Positions 1 through 9,540 are shown, counted from the first letter of the stretch. The stretch: 64,000 nucleotides of DNA from Lentilactobacillus raoultii (GCF_900411375.1 NZ_LS423002.1:1-64000), one strand, 5' to 3'. The notes: a model not told the origin generated them from the sequence alone. Program-made: numbers and translations.

Positions 1-1
1 G

Positions 2-73
2 CCATTTTCTCACGCATCTACCGGCCGTTTTGACCAGGGAATTAGTGTCAGCTTGAATTTCCATTTTCTGACG
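2..73. repeat. Two copies of a 13-nt direct repeat
   Basis: CCATTTTCTSACG occurs at 2-14 and again at 61-73, a 59-nt period at the left edge of the window. The minus strand is open from about 92 to the edge, but there is no good ribosome site, so I cannot call a gene. It may be the end of a dispersed repeat that continues to the left. Confidence 0.3.
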
Positions 74-116
74 GATTATTCCAGGACGACTAAGGTGTTC
101 GGTTAATTTTTAGCTT

Positions 117-148
117 TCAAGTTTCAGTTAAGATATAAGAAATAGGGT
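117..148 (+). promoter_or_regulatory. TTAAG-type direct-repeat promoter (variant)
   Basis: TCAAG at 117-121 and TTAAG at 128-132 are 11 nt apart. TAGGGT lies exactly 10 nt further on (143-148), where the other members of this set have TATTCT or TATGAT. The geometry is identical to the sites at 26356, 26718, 26818 and 29404, but one half-site and the -10 are degenerate. It would drive the secreted protein starting at 202. Confidence 0.4.
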
Positions 149-201
149 GATGCTGTTGAGTCATCACTCCAAACTTTGGGGATACAGAGAGGAAGATCCT
201 A

Positions 202-633
202 ATGAAATTTTTAAATAAAGCAGTTACGTTTCTTTTCTTAACCATCAGTTGTGGGCTCTTTTTCCTAGACCCAGACGATGCTCAGGCAAAGAGTAATTGG
301 CATCCATATAATGATCTCCTGTTTGGATATGCCAAAAGGCAAAAGATCCTTAAGTATAGTTCAACTGGTTGGGGGGATTTTGACGGGTATCAACACATGC
401 TTTTTAGCTCCAAACGCCATCCCCAGTATAAATATACTCGAAAAAATAGAACATTTCTCATTAGGTATAATACAGTAAGCCCTTATCTAAAGGCTAAATA
501 CAATTATCGAAAAATTAAAATTAGTCACGGTACGAAGACACCGATTTTTTCCTATTGGTTTAAGCATCAAAATGAAGGCTGGACTTACATCAATACGATT
601 GAATTTTGGATGGTAAAGCCAATAAGATTCTGA
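202..633 (+). CDS. Small secreted protein, unknown function
   Basis: A 143-residue protein that I do not recognise. Residues 1-29 form a signal peptide (Lys-Phe-Leu-Asn-Lys, hydrophobic core, cleavage after AQA), so the mature product should be about 114 residues outside the cell. It is rich in Tyr, Lys, Arg and Trp and strongly basic, with no cysteine after the signal and no anchor. A GAGAGGAAG ribosome site precedes the ATG. It stands alone, and the only regulatory hint is the direct-repeat promoter variant at 117-148. Confidence 0.6.
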   Translation: MKFLNKAVTFLFLTISCGLFFLDPDDAQAKSNWHPYNDLLFGYAKRQKILKYSSTGWGDFDGYQHMLFSSKRHPQYKYTRKNRTFLIRYNTVSPYLKAKYNYRKIKISHGTKTPIFSYWFKHQNEGWTYINTIEFWMVKPIRF

Positions 634-1191
634 AGGTTTAAATAAAATCGGGAAAATAAATCATAAATTCCATATTTGCTAACTTAGTTGGACTTCTTCC
701 CCGTGTAATGGGGCAGAAAATGATTAGTTATTAGTTGGTGTAAGAACAGAAAAAATTATAACTGCATAAATACAGTACCTAAATTAGGGGACTTTTGATA
801 CCAATAATTAATTCTAGATTCATCAATACAGCATTTAGCAATTGAATAGTTTGATTTTAAGGCAAAAGCATTTAGCATAAAAGTAAATTTAAAAGCGCAT
901 ACAAAGAATTTTTATAGACGATTTTCTTTACTATTTTTCAGCCCGTAGTATGATAAGGCTGTACATAGAAGTGATTACTTTTGGTTGATTAGTGGGTTGA
1001 AGAATCTCTAATTCTCTCGTCAATCATGCAATGTAAAGGCGACTGCTGATGTTACTTAGCCAAACATTATATTTCAATTTGGCTATATTAAGGAATGCTA
1101 ATTGCGGCATCGGCTGTTGTTAGAGCAATTGTGGCTGACTCAATTTTGAAATTAAAGTTGGGTTGCACATTGACGTGGGGAGGTAAGTAAC
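634..1191. other. 558-nt gene-poor interval
   Basis: AT-rich, with no ORF that has a ribosome site. A small hairpin, CCCC-gtgtaat-GGGG, lies at 699-713 without a T tract, and AGCCAAA/TTTGGCT form a second inverted repeat near 1057-1083. A possible promoter for the next small gene (TATGAT near 950) is weak. I see nothing else. Confidence 0.5.
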
Positions 1192-1359
1192 ATGAAACTG
1201 TCCTTATCTGTTCGAATTCTGTTAATCATCTTAATGTTGGCATTGCTTGTAGCGTATCTGTTGAAGGATGACAATGTTGCAATTGCCTTATTATTTGCTG
1301 TCGGCATCCTTGGGTTTGGTGAGCAATTTTATTTGAGTTCGCATCGTCATCATCAATAA
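1192..1359 (+). CDS. 55-aa two-segment membrane protein
   Basis: MKLSLSVRILLI... is a 55-residue protein with two hydrophobic segments (about 8-23 and 30-43) joined by a short KDDN turn, ending in a His-rich tail (HRHHQ). The ribosome site GGGGAGG sits 8 nt before the ATG. Size, topology and basic/His tail resemble the proteins at 8040-8222, 9618-9809 and 30257-30445. I infer a loose group of tiny membrane proteins of unknown role. Confidence 0.55.
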   Translation: MKLSLSVRILLIILMLALLVAYLLKDDNVAIALLFAVGILGFGEQFYLSSHRHHQ

Positions 1360-1494
1360 GGGCCTAACCTTGGAATTCTTGATTTCAACAGGCATTTCAG
1401 ATTGGATCATGCGGACTGGCAGATTAAAAATTAGTCGTCGTTAAGAATTAAGTTTGGCATAAAGGAATCATTATCTGGAAAGGTGATGAGGATA

Positions 1495-1749
1495 ATGTCA
1501 GTTATTAAGAAAAGATTGCTTACCTATTTCACGAAGAGTGTCCCGTTTGCAGGGTTAGTAATTTCAGTGCTGGCCTATATCTACTTTGTTTTAATCAACC
1601 ACCAAACTAGTCCGGGGGCATTGTTCTATGTATCAATTCCATTTGATGTCGGTGTCTTGATTGCATTGCCATTTTGGGGATGGCTATTTTGGGTATGGAT
1701 TCATAAAAATAAAACAGATGCCAATCAAAAAGTCAAAAAATCCCAGTGA
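1495..1749 (+). CDS. 84-aa membrane protein, unknown function
   Basis: Two hydrophobic segments (about residues 17-33 and 45-67 from the chosen start) and a Lys-rich C-terminus suggest a small integral membrane protein. The anti-SD-like AAAGGTGATG supports ATG at 1495, while GTG 1483 and ATG 1486 would overlap it. The gene is followed by a clear terminator at 1781-1826. No family is recognised. Confidence 0.5.
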   Translation: MSVIKKRLLTYFTKSVPFAGLVISVLAYIYFVLINHQTSPGALFYVSIPFDVGVLIALPFWGWLFWVWIHKNKTDANQKVKKSQ

Positions 1750-1780
1750 GACTAATCACTGAGAATTTTGACACTTATGT

Positions 1781-1826
1781 AATCAGGAAGTACTGGACGG
1801 AGTAAGCCGATGCTTCCTGATTTTTC
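1781..1826 (+). terminator. Intrinsic terminator
   Basis: AATCAGGAAG at 1781-1790 pairs with CTTCCTGATT at 1813-1822, followed by TTTT. It ends the transcript of the 84-aa membrane protein. Confidence 0.7.
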
Positions 1827-2003
1827 GTTCAGAGGGGGCGTAGTAAATAGTAACAGACACGACATAGAAGAAGGAATTAATGTATTTGTACGGGTACATG
1901 ACATCCTTTTTTACCCCCTCCATATTTTATATACGCGAAGTAATTGCCGGATTTTTTGGTAATTTTGATTTTTTGGAATTTATTTTTACCCATACGATTG
2001 ATT

Positions 2004-2318
2004 TTAATGGCCAAGTTGGCTTAGAATCCATGGAAATCGATTTTCGGATTGAAAGGCAGTTATCAACTCGTCAACCGTTCTTTGAGCCGTTTGAAGGGAA
2101 GTGTCGGGCTTGATTTTTTGGATTTCGGATGCTAATTGATTGGAAGTGACCGGACTTTTTTTGATTTCAATTTTTGCTAAAAATGAAAACAAATTTTGAA
2201 TGTCGCTGTCTGAGTAAGATCGATTTAAAAAGACCAATGCACTACTTTTGATCTCAAGTTTATCGCAAATGGTATTTAGAACTTCTAATAATAAAGCTTT
2301 TTCGGTGAAAACTTCCAT
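2004..2318 (-). CDS. 104-aa helical cytoplasmic protein
   Basis: A 104-residue, charged, mostly helical protein without signal or membrane segment. Ribosome site AGGAAGTAGGG precedes the ATG. Length and helix-rich composition would suit a class II bacteriocin immunity protein, but I see no bacteriocin next to it, so this is only a guess. The overlapping plus-strand frame at 1880-2113 has no ribosome site and is ignored. Confidence 0.45.
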   Translation of the reverse strand: MEVFTEKALLLEVLNTICDKLEIKSSALVFLNRSYSDSDIQNLFSFLAKIEIKKSPVTSNQLASEIQKIKPDTSLQTAQRTVDELITAFQSENRFPWILSQLGH

Positions 2319-2640
2319 GTGATAACCCTACTTCCTGTATTTTAAGTTAATGATCGAGCAGCTTGTGTGATCTAAAATTCAACTGATTTAGAAATGAAAT
2401 AAGCGTTGAGATCACTTTATCATATTTTGTGAGCTGAACCAAACTGAATTCTAGTTGAAAACCTAAGTCAGGGAAATTCACAACCTTTTGATTGCTGTAC
2501 ATGGTCTTAATTGATGTCTAAACCAGAGGTAGTAAAAAATGAATAATTCGGTTAAAAAATTGAAAATCGTACAAAAAAGCACTCGTAATGAGCGCTTTTT
2601 TTAATCACCAATCAATTGATTTTCTTATCCGAATTCAAAA
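2319..2640. other. 322-nt intergenic interval
   Basis: Between two minus-strand genes. It contains the promoter/leader of the 104-aa gene and the terminator at 2573-2602. Nothing else is recognisable. Confidence 0.5.
2573..2602. terminator. Bidirectional intrinsic terminator
   Basis: AAAAAGCACTC and GAGCGCTTTTTTT form the stem around gtaat, with T tracts in both directions. It lies directly after the sugar transporter read on the minus strand. Confidence 0.75.
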
Positions 2641-4044
2641 CTATTTAATTTGTTCGGCGACATCCTCCTGAGCGCCACTACGCGTTCGCAGGTCTTCTTC
2701 GATATCTTCCAATGATCGGTTTCTGGTTTCAAAGACTTTGGCGTGGACGAACCAGATGGCCACAAAACACAAGACCCCGTAACCAATAAAGAGGCTTCCA
2801 GTGCCGAAGAAATCGAGTAATGGTGGAAATGTCAGGGAAACAATCATGTTAGCGGTCCAGTTGATCACGCTGGAGAAAGAGTTTCCCAGGCCACGAATAT
2901 TTAATGGGAAGACTTCACCAATCATGACCCACATGACTGGTCCCCAAGTGGCGGAGAAGAAGGCGATGTAGATGGTTAGGGCAATCACGCAGATAATTGC
3001 AGCAGCCTGACTTTGACCGGAGAATTTCATCGCGAAGCTCATGATAAATAGTGACACACCCATCCCGATGGCACCGCCGATCAGCATCTTTTTTCGATCA
3101 ATCTTATCCATAATCATCACGGCTACAGCAGTCACAATAACGTTGAAGATCCCAATGCCGATGTGGGCAATTAAAGCAGCAGACACGCCAAAGCCGACGT
3201 CGGTAAAGATAGTTGGTGCGTAATAAAGCACGGTGTTGCAGCCCATGACCTGTTGAAAAATGGCTAAACCAACGCCAATGACTAATGCCGGGCGGACCAA
3301 TTTGCCGAATAATTCTGACCAGCCGCCACTCTTGATAGCAGCCTGTTCTTTAATGTCGGCAAGTTCCTGGTCCACAACGCTGGTATCATGACGGTTCATG
3401 ATTTCTAAAATTTGTTTGGCTTCAGTAACTTTATTTTCTTTTACCAAAAAACGGGGACTTTCCGGTAAGATCAGGGCGCCCAAAAAGAGCAGGGCCGCCG
3501 GTAATGCCGCAAAGCCCAGCATCCAGCGCCAACCGGTGTAGAAACCGGAGAAGGAGTAGTTGGTCACGTACGCAATAAAGATCCCGGTCATGACCATCAG
3601 TTGAAAGAGACTGGACATGGATCCCCGCTTGTCAGCCGGTGATAGTTCAGCCAAATAGGTTGGAATCAGTGCTGAAGCAGCCCCAACGGCCATCCCCAAA
3701 ATGATTCGGGAAATAATCAGTGTCCAAAATTCAGGGGAAAAGGCTGATCCCAAGGCCCCAATGAAGAAGATAATGGCAGATAACAAAACAAGTTTTCGTC
3801 GGCCAAAGTGATCAGACATTGGTCCGATGACAGCGGCACCCAAAATAGCGCCTAGTAAAACGGCACTGACTACCCAGCCCTGTTGCCAGGAATCCAGGTG
3901 AAGTTGTTTTTCAATAAAGAGAATCGCCCCGGAGATCACACCGGTATCGTAACCGAATAACAGGCCGCCCAGTGCGCCGAAAAAGTAGACAAACGCTGAC
4001 GAAACCTTATGAACCTTAGGAGTCGGATTAGAATTAAGTTGCAT
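2641..4044 (-). CDS. Sugar:H+ symporter (MFS sugar-porter family), probable xylose uptake
   Basis: 467 residues with about 12 membrane segments. Sugar-porter signatures are visible: GGLLFGYDTG near residues 26-35, DHFGRRK in loop 2-3, PESPRFLV after segment 6 and the RG-type motifs of the second half. The family imports pentoses or hexoses with protons (AraE, XylT, GalP). Substrate is inferred from control: a cre site overlaps the -35 and a XylR-like palindrome lies just downstream of the -10, the same layout as at xylA. Ribosome site GAGGTG is 7 nt before the ATG, and a terminator follows. Confidence 0.9.
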   Translation of the reverse strand: MQLNSNPTPKVHKVSSAFVYFFGALGGLLFGYDTGVISGAILFIEKQLHLDSWQQGWVVSAVLLGAILGAAVIGPMSDHFGRRKLVLLSAIIFFIGALGSAFSPEFWTLIISRIILGMAVGAASALIPTYLAELSPADKRGSMSSLFQLMVMTGIFIAYVTNYSFSGFYTGWRWMLGFAALPAALLFLGALILPESPRFLVKENKVTEAKQILEIMNRHDTSVVDQELADIKEQAAIKSGGWSELFGKLVRPALVIGVGLAIFQQVMGCNTVLYYAPTIFTDVGFGVSAALIAHIGIGIFNVIVTAVAVMIMDKIDRKKMLIGGAIGMGVSLFIMSFAMKFSGQSQAAAIICVIALTIYIAFFSATWGPVMWVMIGEVFPLNIRGLGNSFSSVINWTANMIVSLTFPPLLDFFGTGSLFIGYGVLCFVAIWFVHAKVFETRNRSLEDIEEDLRTRSGAQEDVAEQIK

Positions 4045-4096
4045 TTCTTAACACCTCATATTTGCTATAAAATTTCAACAACAAATTAATTGTAAG

Positions 4097-4121
4097 TAGG
4101 TTGGTTGTTTGAACTTTTTAA
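4097..4121. promoter_or_regulatory. XylR-like operator of the sugar symporter
   Basis: The 25-nt window matches the xylA operator at 18 positions, including the block TTGGTTGNNTGAAC (4101-4114). It starts 9 nt downstream of the minus-strand -10, against 8 nt at xylA. A repressor bound here would block the start of transcription. The right half is degenerate. Confidence 0.5.
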
Positions 4122-4130
4122 CGTGGCTTG

Positions 4131-4169
4131 ATTATAGCGCGTTGAAAAAATAATTGCAACCGCTTCCAA
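4131..4169 (-). promoter_or_regulatory. Promoter with overlapping cre site
   Basis: On the minus strand TTGCAA (4159-4154), a 17-nt spacer and TATAAT (4136-4131) form a near-ideal sigma-A promoter. TTGGAAGCGGTTGCAA (4169-4154) fits the relaxed cre consensus WTGNAANCGNWNNCW completely and overlaps the -35, the expected position for CcpA repression. Confidence 0.75.
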
Positions 4170-4274
4170 ACAAATTTAACCCAATTTCAGTCGGATATGG
4201 TTAAATAGACAGTGATGATAAGGGATTATTCGAGTTAAAAACGAATTCGGCTAGATAATCAGGGGGGATTAAAG

Positions 4275-7200
4275 ATGCAAACAGAAAGTAGAAAACATCC
4301 CATTTGGTTAAAAGTGGCCCTGATAAGCTTATTAATGGGGCTGAATCTGCTTTTTGGGACCATCATGATCAATACACCATCAGCGATTGTGCCAACGGCC
4401 CTTGCCAAAATTCAGCCTAATGCCAATCAAGCAGCTATTACCAAGGGCAATGTGAGTGGTTTGTGGCACCAAGGCTATCGTGGTCAGGGGATGGTTGTAG
4501 CGGTTATCGATACGGGCATCCAGCCGCATCGTGATCTGCGATTATCTGATCCGAGCAGTGCTAAACTTTCCAAAAGCGATGCCCAACAATTGATTGCTAA
4601 AAAAGGATATGGCCGTTATGTGAACGCTAAGATTCCGTTTGCCTATAATTATGTCACCAACAGTAGCCGGGATACGGCACCGGATAACGTTTCGACCTAC
4701 CACGGTGAACACGTTTCCGGCATTATTGCAGCTAACGGGCAACCGACAACCAAAAAAAGTAATGAATATGTTATCGGTGTCGCACCGGAAGCCCAGCTGC
4801 TGGATCTTAAAGTCTCCGATATGATTAATGATGAAACCAAGAATGACGTGGCTCGGGCCATTTACGACGCGGTTGATCTGGGCGCGAATGTGATTAGCAT
4901 CTCACTTGGGGTGGGACTACCCAACCAGTCAATGACGGATGAAGAGCAGGCGGCCGTTCAATACGCGATTAATCATGGAGTGTTTGTTTCCCTTGCCGGA
5001 GGGAATAGTGGTCATTCTGCCAGCATTTTTACCAGTAATCCGTTAGCCGACACCAACAGCATTAACACGGCCTTTGAGCCGGCTAATAGTGGGACGTTGG
5101 CCGATCCAAGCGTGGCTGTTAATGCCATGACGGTTGGCGCAGAAAATTCGTTGCAGGGTAAGAAATCGGATGAAGCCGGTTTTTCGTCTTGGGGTCCCAC
5201 TCCCAATTTTGCGTTAAAACCAGATATTTCAGCTCCCGGAATGGGCATTACATCAACTTGGGCTAATAATACCTATCAGGTTCAGGAAGGCACTTCGATG
5301 GCCACCCCATATGTTTCCGGCGCGGCGGCGCTGTTATTGCAAAAGATACACCAGGATCAGCCAAATTTGACGGGAGCGGGCCAAGTTGCGGCCGTTAAGA
5401 ATGCGTTGATGAACGGTGCCTCACCGCTAAGAGATCCTAATGATAAAAAAGCGAAGGTGCCAGTGTCACCCAGACGACAGGGGGCTGGCCAAATCAACGT
5501 GACTCGGTCTGCAAATTTAAACGCTAGTGCAGTTGACCCGACTACCAACCTGGCTTCGGTTTCTTTGGGACAAATCGGATCAACCAAGCATTTTCGAATT
5601 AACATTACCAATCATGGGACATCACCAATGACCTATTCAGTTAATGACAATGGCGGCCCCATGACCGAAGTTCGTGATAAAAAGCAGGCGGGTCAGGTTC
5701 ATGATGCATTTTTGAAAGGCTCCTCAGTGGTTTCAAATTATTCCCGGATTACCGTTCAACCGGGGGAAAGCCAGACGCTGGACTTTCAATTGACCCTCGC
5801 TGATAGTGTCGCTCCCCAACGAATGGTTGAAGGGTATCTGACTTTTAAGGCTGATCAGGCCGATCAATCTTTAGTGGTGCCTTATATGGGATATTACGGT
5901 GACGCAACTAAAGAGCGGATTGTCGACGCCCCGGCTTATCAACGCGGCAGTGCCTTTAAAGGCGGTTATTTAATCGATGAACACAATACGCCGTTAGGAA
6001 TCAGTGATCAGGCGTCACTCAATCAATATGTCAATGCCCACGCTGATCGAATCAGCTGGAAGCAACTTGTTAAAAGCATTCACCCATCGTTGGTTGCCTT
6101 TTCGCCTAACGATGATCATCATCAGGATTTGGTGGAGCCATTAGTGTATGTCAAACAAAGCTTAGCCGGTGTTAAGGCCCAAATTGTCAATCAGGCCGGC
6201 CGGGTTGTCCGAGTCATTGATCAAGAAACCAATTTGGATAAATCGATTGCCGGTGACGATGATAATTTGGATTTGACAACCTCGTATTCGATGCGGCAAC
6301 ATCCAAATGCGTTGGAATGGGATGGTCGATATGACGATGTAGCCACTGGTCAAAGTCGGGTTGTCCCAAACGGCCGCTACCATTATCAGTTGATTACGAC
6401 CAACTATAATGACGGGATCCAAAAGAAACAGACAGTTTCCTATCCAGTGATGGTCGATACGATTTCACCAAAGGCCTTTCACTTGGTTTACGCCGGAAAA
6501 TCCGGGCGGCTAACTGGTCGTTTCAGCGATCGGGGTGCCGGCTTTACCAAAATTTCTCGAGCCGCCCTTGAAATCAATCGCCGACAATATGCCGTGCCAG
6601 TCACGGCTAAAGCAGCTAAAACCGGACACTTTAGCGATCACTTGAACTCGGCAGCGCGAACAGCCTTGCGCCGACATTCAGCTAAACTTAAGTTGACGGA
6701 TATTGCGGGTAACTCGGCAACTTTTGCGGTACGACGCCATCAAGCAGCAACGGCTTCGGCTAAACCGACTACGGAGACCCGTCAAGCTATGCCACAATTT
6801 AAATGGTATCGATATGGAACCAGTCAAACCGGCTTTTCAAGTTCCTACATTGATATTCGGGATCGGACCTTTAAGTTGTTGGCCCGGGTGCCTAAGCATG
6901 TGACTGGTTTAACAGCCTATGCGAAAAACACGTTGACCAACCGGGTGACCAAAGGACACGTTAATTCTGCCAAGGGAATTGCAAGCTTTAAGTTTAAATT
7001 TGATTCAAGCGGCTCAATTGTTTTGAGTGGTTGGAGTCAAGTCCCTGGCAGTCAGGTTGGGACTTACTTGAAGTCTGCCTCAGCTGAAACTTCCTTGGGC
7101 CGGTTTCCAAGCTCGCCAGCTTTTGCAAAGTTGAAAAAGTTGGCACCGAAATTGGCAACCAATCGGCAGGCTAAAAAGCTGGTTACCATTTCCAAAGGCG

Positions 7201-7886
7201 CCCCGCAGATTTATGGTCATCGCCAGAAGGATTTGACAGATCGAGCGGCCGCAACACCGGGGATTAAATTTAGCCAGTTAAAGGATAACGGACCAAGCTG
7301 GCTGAATGCTAAAACCAGTGCGTCAATTTATAATCCTCAGTCCCAAGAGTTAACAATCAACGGCCAGGTTAAGAATCCTAAGCGGCAACAACTGACGATC
7401 TTGGTGACTCCAGATGATCAAGCAGCTATCAATCAGGTACCCCTTTCTGCGACAGGTCACTTTAGTGTTCAGGTACCCTTTAAACCGACGGAACAAAGGG
7501 GCGTTGGTTATATTCTGACAACTAAAGTTAAGGAAAAACATCGAGTTAAATACCAGCGTCACCGGGGTGTCTTGGAAATTTATCTGGACACCGTTGCACC
7601 AACTTTAACAGTTCAGAAAACGGTTGCGGCTAATAAAGTTACTTTTACCGGTTCCGCAAACGATAATGTGTCAGGGGTGCGATTGCTGATTAATGGAAGT
7701 AATCTGTTGACCCAGCAAAATGATGCCGGTCTAAATCAGCACGTTGCCGGCCAGCCATTGAATCCTTATCCGGCTGAATCATTTAAAAAGACTTATTCAT
7801 TAAAGCCGGGACCTAATCACTTTAAAGTTGAGGCAGTAGACCAGGTTGGCAATGTCACCACCAGTTTATATACAATTAACGGTTAG
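4275..7886 (+). CDS. Secreted subtilisin-like serine protease (lactocepin-like)
   Basis: 1203 residues. A signal peptide (residues 1-44) is followed by an S8 peptidase domain with the complete triad Asp79 (VIDTGI), His143 (YHGEHVSG) and Ser341 (GTSMATPYVSG), plus the oxyanion Asn244 (AGGNSG). Fn3-like and Ig-like beta domains fill the rest, as in PrtP/C5a-peptidase-type cell-envelope proteinases. It is shorter than typical PrtP (about 1900), and the C-terminus (YTING) has no LPXTG or other anchor, so it is probably released or held non-covalently. Expected role: cutting proteins outside the cell for peptide nutrition. RBS GGGGGG lies before the ATG. Confidence 0.92.
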   Translation: MQTESRKHPIWLKVALISLLMGLNLLFGTIMINTPSAIVPTALAKIQPNANQAAITKGNVSGLWHQGYRGQGMVVAVIDTGIQPHRDLRLSDPSSAKLSKSDAQQLIAKKGYGRYVNAKIPFAYNYVTNSSRDTAPDNVSTYHGEHVSGIIAANGQPTTKKSNEYVIGVAPEAQLLDLKVSDMINDETKNDVARAIYDAVDLGANVISISLGVGLPNQSMTDEEQAAVQYAINHGVFVSLAGGNSGHSASIFTSNPLADTNSINTAFEPANSGTLADPSVAVNAMTVGAENSLQGKKSDEAGFSSWGPTPNFALKPDISAPGMGITSTWANNTYQVQEGTSMATPYVSGAAALLLQKIHQDQPNLTGAGQVAAVKNALMNGASPLRDPNDKKAKVPVSPRRQGAGQINVTRSANLNASAVDPTTNLASVSLGQIGSTKHFRINITNHGTSPMTYSVNDNGGPMTEVRDKKQAGQVHDAFLKGSSVVSNYSRITVQPGESQTLDFQLTLADSVAPQRMVEGYLTFKADQADQSLVVPYMGYYGDATKERIVDAPAYQRGSAFKGGYLIDEHNTPLGISDQASLNQYVNAHADRISWKQLVKSIHPSLVAFSPNDDHHQDLVEPLVYVKQSLAGVKAQIVNQAGRVVRVIDQETNLDKSIAGDDDNLDLTTSYSMRQHPNALEWDGRYDDVATGQSRVVPNGRYHYQLITTNYNDGIQKKQTVSYPVMVDTISPKAFHLVYAGKSGRLTGRFSDRGAGFTKISRAALEINRRQYAVPVTAKAAKTGHFSDHLNSAARTALRRHSAKLKLTDIAGNSATFAVRRHQAATASAKPTTETRQAMPQFKWYRYGTSQTGFSSSYIDIRDRTFKLLARVPKHVTGLTAYAKNTLTNRVTKGHVNSAKGIASFKFKFDSSGSIVLSGWSQVPGSQVGTYLKSASAETSLGRFPSSPAFAKLKKLAPKLATNRQAKKLVTISKGAPQIYGHRQKDLTDRAAATPGIKFSQLKDNGPSWLNAKTSASIYNPQSQELTINGQVKNPKRQQLTILVTPDDQAAINQVPLSATGHFSVQVPFKPTEQRGVGYILTTKVKEKHRVKYQRHRGVLEIYLDTVAPTLTVQKTVAANKVTFTGSANDNVSGVRLLINGSNLLTQQNDAGLNQHVAGQPLNPYPAESFKKTYSLKPGPNHFKVEAVDQVGNVTTSLYTING

Positions 7887-7906
7887 TCATTAAAATTTAT
7901 TCTTAA

Positions 7907-7956
7907 AGTGGGTTAAACAACTTTGAAATTGCAAAAGTTGTCTAGCCCGCTTTTTT
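7907..7956 (+). terminator. Intrinsic terminator
   Basis: A long stem (AGTGGGTTAAACAACTTT with AAAGTTGTCTAGCCCGCT) followed by six T, directly after the protease gene. Confidence 0.8.
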
Positions 7957-8039
7957 ACTAAATTGGTTTAATTTGATACACTAAGAACACGTTAATTAGA
8001 ACATCAGAGAACATTTTTTAGAAAGTGGTGTGTTCAATA

Positions 8040-8222
8040 ATGAAAGCTTTTATGTTGTCACATCCCAGATTAAGTGGCTGGTTACTGGGGCTCATGATTA
8101 TCTTTTCGTCACTTCTGTTTTTAATGAAATTGGATTACTTTATGGTCGACTGCGTAGTGGGACTGCTGGTCGGAATTGGCCTTTTTCTAAATTGGCAATG
8201 GTCAAACAACCATCATCATTGA
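8040..8222 (+). CDS. 60-aa two-segment membrane protein
   Basis: 60 residues with two hydrophobic helices (about 12-28 and 36-52) and a His-rich tail (NNHHH). It is clearly related to the 62-aa protein at 30257-30445: both open MK-x-F-x-LSH-x-RLS-x-WLLG and share FSS, L-x-YF and WQ at matching positions. ATG 8040 is preferred over the GTG at 8025 because GAAAGTGGTGTG lies upstream. No known function, and it stands alone between the protease and xylR. Confidence 0.6.
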   Translation: MKAFMLSHPRLSGWLLGLMIIFSSLLFLMKLDYFMVDCVVGLLVGIGLFLNWQWSNNHHH

Positions 8223-8379
8223 TCCCTTTGGGGTTTTAGTAAAGTAGTCAGTTAGTGTAAACTAAACATATAACTATTTTAGACTGAAAAAGTTACCGAC
8301 TATCGAATTCAAGCTGTTTCTTCCATCATTCCTCTGATAAGATAGGGTTAACTTAAATCAATGCAAGAAGGCAAAACTT

Positions 8380-9540
8380 ATGAAAACAATCACGAACAAG
8401 GATCTGATGCGCCAGGCCAATCGCAAGCTGGTTCTTCAAGAAATTTTTAATAATAAGTATACGACACGGGCGGCCATTTCCCGCCAACTGGGGCTAAACA
8501 AATCAACCGTCTCATCGATTTATGATGAATTAAAGGCCGAACAATTGGTTGAAGAAGTCGGTGAGGGAGCGGCTTCGCACGTTGGCGGCCGCAAACCAAC
8601 CAATATTCGAATCTATGGCGACTACGGGTTTACGCTGAGTTTTGATATTTCATTTCATAATTTACATTTCATGGCGAATTACTTAAATGGCCAAGTGATT
8701 GACCAATCCGAGGCCCCGATTTATCAAAAGTCGATTCAAGAGATTAGTCAAATTATTGACGAGCAAATTAATCATTATCTCACAACGGTGACGTCAATTA
8801 AGGGGTTACTCGGCATCTGTCTGTCGATTCACGGCATTGTGAACGATCAGCAGGAAATTACTTATTCCCCCTTTGTGAATTTTGACAACGAGAATTTACG
8901 CGAACGCTTGGGATCCAAGTATCACGTGCCCGTTGTCCTGGAAAACGAGTCTAATTTAACGGCCGTTTACGTTCGGGACTTTATGATGACGTTTGACCAT
9001 AAGAATCTGGTGGCTATTAGTATTCATAAAGGTATCGGGTCGGGGGTCATTTTGGATAACCGTTTGTTTCGGGGCTTTAAGGGCCAGGCTGGTGAAGTGG
9101 GACGAACCCTGACTAAGAATGCGGCTGGTCAACTAACGCCGATTGAACAAATTTGTTCGGAAGATGCGATTATTAATCGGTTGAGTGATGAATTGAACTT
9201 GACGGACTTAAACCGCTATAAAGTTGTTGACATGTACCGCAACCGTGAACCACACGCTGTAGCGGCAATCAATGAATTTATTCAAGAAATTGCCGGTTTA
9301 ATTTACAATTCGGCCATGTATTTTGATACGGGGGCGATGTATATCGGCTCACCATTAATGGAAGCTGCCCCGGAAATCTTTGATCAAGTGGCCGTTCGGG
9401 TTCAGCAACTTGGCAAGTCCGAAATTGAGTTGGTACGGTTGACGGATTCGGATAAAGCCACGTTACTGGGTGCCTGTTCGGTGATTACACACTATGCGTT
9501 GGATTTAGTGGGGTATTCGCTAGATTTTTCGAAAAATTGA
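8380..9540 (+). CDS. xylR: ROK-family repressor, probable XylR
   Basis: 386 residues. An N-terminal winged helix (about residues 20-70, TRAAISRQLGLNKSTVSSIY) is followed by a ROK/hexokinase-like sugar-binding domain (GIGSGVILDNRLFRGFKG, QAGEVG). This is the XylR/NagC architecture. The C-x-C-G-C-x-x-G-C zinc motif of some ROK proteins is absent. XylR proteins bind palindromes of the TTAGTTNGTT type and release them with xylose. Such palindromes occur at xylA (15111-15135) and the sugar symporter, so I infer this is their repressor, although it lies 5.6 kb from xylA. Transcribed alone. Confidence 0.8.
   Translation: MKTITNKDLMRQANRKLVLQEIFNNKYTTRAAISRQLGLNKSTVSSIYDELKAEQLVEEVGEGAASHVGGRKPTNIRIYGDYGFTLSFDISFHNLHFMANYLNGQVIDQSEAPIYQKSIQEISQIIDEQINHYLTTVTSIKGLLGICLSIHGIVNDQQEITYSPFVNFDNENLRERLGSKYHVPVVLENESNLTAVYVRDFMMTFDHKNLVAISIHKGIGSGVILDNRLFRGFKGQAGEVGRTLTKNAAGQLTPIEQICSEDAIINRLSDELNLTDLNRYKVVDMYRNREPHAVAAINEFIQEIAGLIYNSAMYFDTGAMYIGSPLMEAAPEIFDQVAVRVQQLGKSEIELVRLTDSDKATLLGACSVITHYALDLVGYSLDFSKN

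Noticed and set aside
1880-2113. 77-codon plus-strand frame
   Set aside because: Overlaps the 104-aa minus-strand gene, which has a better ribosome site and protein-like composition.
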